A DNA stretch of 64,000 nt from Sphingobacterium deserti (lineage in GTDB: Bacteria > Bacteroidota > Bacteroidia > Sphingobacteriales > Sphingobacteriaceae), in contig NZ_JJMU01000061.1 of NCBI RefSeq assembly GCF_000757725.1, positions 1 to 64,000 of the forward strand, in the 5' to 3' direction. Shown here piece after piece: positions 63,412-64,000 of the stretch. Position numbers and translations under genes: made by a program. The notes below the pieces were generated by a model. It saw only the letters and a list, made by a program, of their open reading frames with translations. It did not search any database and was not told the origin of the DNA. Each line of letters starts with the position of its first letter. Position 1 is the first letter of the stretch.

Positions 63412-64000
63412 TTAATTCATCGTATCGATAATGCTCTGAAGCAAGTATTGTAGCGCATTATTTTCTTTTAGCGGAAAAGCCACAGAAAACTCACCTTCAA
63501 TTCTATTCTTTTTTATCCCATTCGCTTTTAACGTGATGTCGCCATACTCCGCCAGTGAACTGACAGTTTTGTGTTCCCTACCGACAATCGGGATGCCCAG
63601 TTTACGAATAACTTCTGGTATTTGAGGAGTATGAACCGTAGCGGTCATGTTGTTTGCAAAAATTTGCTTTTTAACGGATGCGTCTTTGCTCGTTTCAAAT
63701 CGGTTGTCTTTAATAGCCGAAAATTGCGCTTCATCGTTCCCCACAAAAACAAGGTCATCTTTGAAATAAATATAGACGGGCATCGATTTTTCATCTTTCG
63801 CAATCTTGAATATGCCTTCGGACTGGCTTGCCTGATTCTTTTTCTCAGCAAAAAGTAATAAGCGTTTAAAGATACGCTGATCTTCTGAAGTAAACATCCA
63901 AAGGAAGTTAGGGATCTCTTCCTCTTTTGTCTTAGTAACTTCTTTGTAATTATAGTCCTCGTCGTATTCGTAGTCTATGTAATCTGTTTTTACTTTTTTG
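63412..64000 (-). CDS. probable DUF4836-family protein (partial, N-terminus beyond window)
   Basis: The visible 195 C-terminal residues run open to the right edge of the window; codons upstream of 63897 (DYEYDEDYNYKEVTKTKEEE...) show no stop, so the true start lies beyond the window. The C-terminal part (FKDDLVFVGNDEAQFSAIKD; EGEFSVAFPLKENNALQYLL) resembles DUF4836, Bacteroidota exported proteins of unknown role. The call is from memory of the family and not certain. Followed by the membrane-anchored protein gene after 18 bp. Confidence 0.6.
   Translation of the reverse strand, partial: KKVKTDYIDYEYDEDYNYKEVTKTKEEEIPNFLWMFTSEDQRIFKRLLLFAEKKNQASQSEGIFKIAKDEKSMPVYIYFKDDLVFVGNDEAQFSAIKDNRFETSKDASVKKQIFANNMTATVHTPQIPEVIRKLGIPIVGREHKTVSSLAEYGDITLKANGIKKNRIEGEFSVAFPLKENNALQYLLQSIIDTMN

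Overview
The window looks like a chromosome segment of a Bacteroidota member, most likely family Sphingobacteriaceae (Sphingobacterium/Pedobacter-like). The grounds are two SusC/SusD-type outer-membrane pairs, an ECF sigma/FecR pair, a fused SecD-SecF protein, ribosomal protein THX, many lipoproteins with an acidic/polar residue run after the lipidated Cys, and a guaB promoter of the Bacteroidota TTTG-N19-TAnnTTTG type. No rRNA, tRNA, CRISPR array, integrase or insertion sequence was recognised.

Layout. 1-2.1 kb: a LacI-type regulator cut by the window edge, a small acidic protein and a TIGR01777 epimerase. 2.8-7.4 kb: an orphan SusC/SusD pair whose susD has a one-base frameshift. 8.1-18.7 kb: an accessory block in which two inverted, paralogous loci (a small protein ending in a TPEVEDW motif followed by a fimbrillin-like surface lipoprotein; the right-hand locus carries a second tandem lipoprotein copy) flank a complete pstSCAB phosphate-uptake operon. 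19.2-22.1 kb: PLP enzyme, pseudouridine synthase and class IV aminotransferase. 22.2-22.84 kb: a four-copy composite repeat built from heptanucleotide runs. 22.8-28.9 kb: amino-acid permease, feoA-feoB-Cys-rich protein iron uptake, a divergent MarR regulator, a ZIP metal transporter and a PAP2 phosphatase. 29.1-50.1 kb: mostly housekeeping genes (glmM, rlmF, Na+/H+ antiporter, TIGR02757, gapA, thioredoxin-like lipoprotein, secDF, guaB, THX, aminotransferase, DUF1573, kdsD, recQ, kdsA, DoxX, GH3). 50.2-51.1 kb: two small proteins. 51.2-61.9 kb: a polysaccharide utilisation locus in the order ECF sigma, FecR, SusC with STN domain, SusD (interrupted by an in-frame TAA), GH18 endoglycosidase-like lipoprotein, DUF1735-LamG and DUF1735-F5/8C lipoproteins, resembling N-glycan-targeting loci. 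62.1-64 kb: two minus-strand genes, one a probable DUF4836 protein cut by the window edge.

The strongest candidate for something undescribed is the small TPEVEDW protein plus fimbrillin-like lipoprotein module, present twice with the same order and nearly the same 23-26 bp spacing, together with the tandem lipoprotein copies whose N-terminal parts are nearly identical while their C-terminal parts diverge. Also notable: both susD genes are broken by different lesions, the composite heptamer repeats, and an orphan hairpin-terminator that may end a small RNA near 10.4 kb. Functional calls rest on motif recognition by eye; no database search was run.
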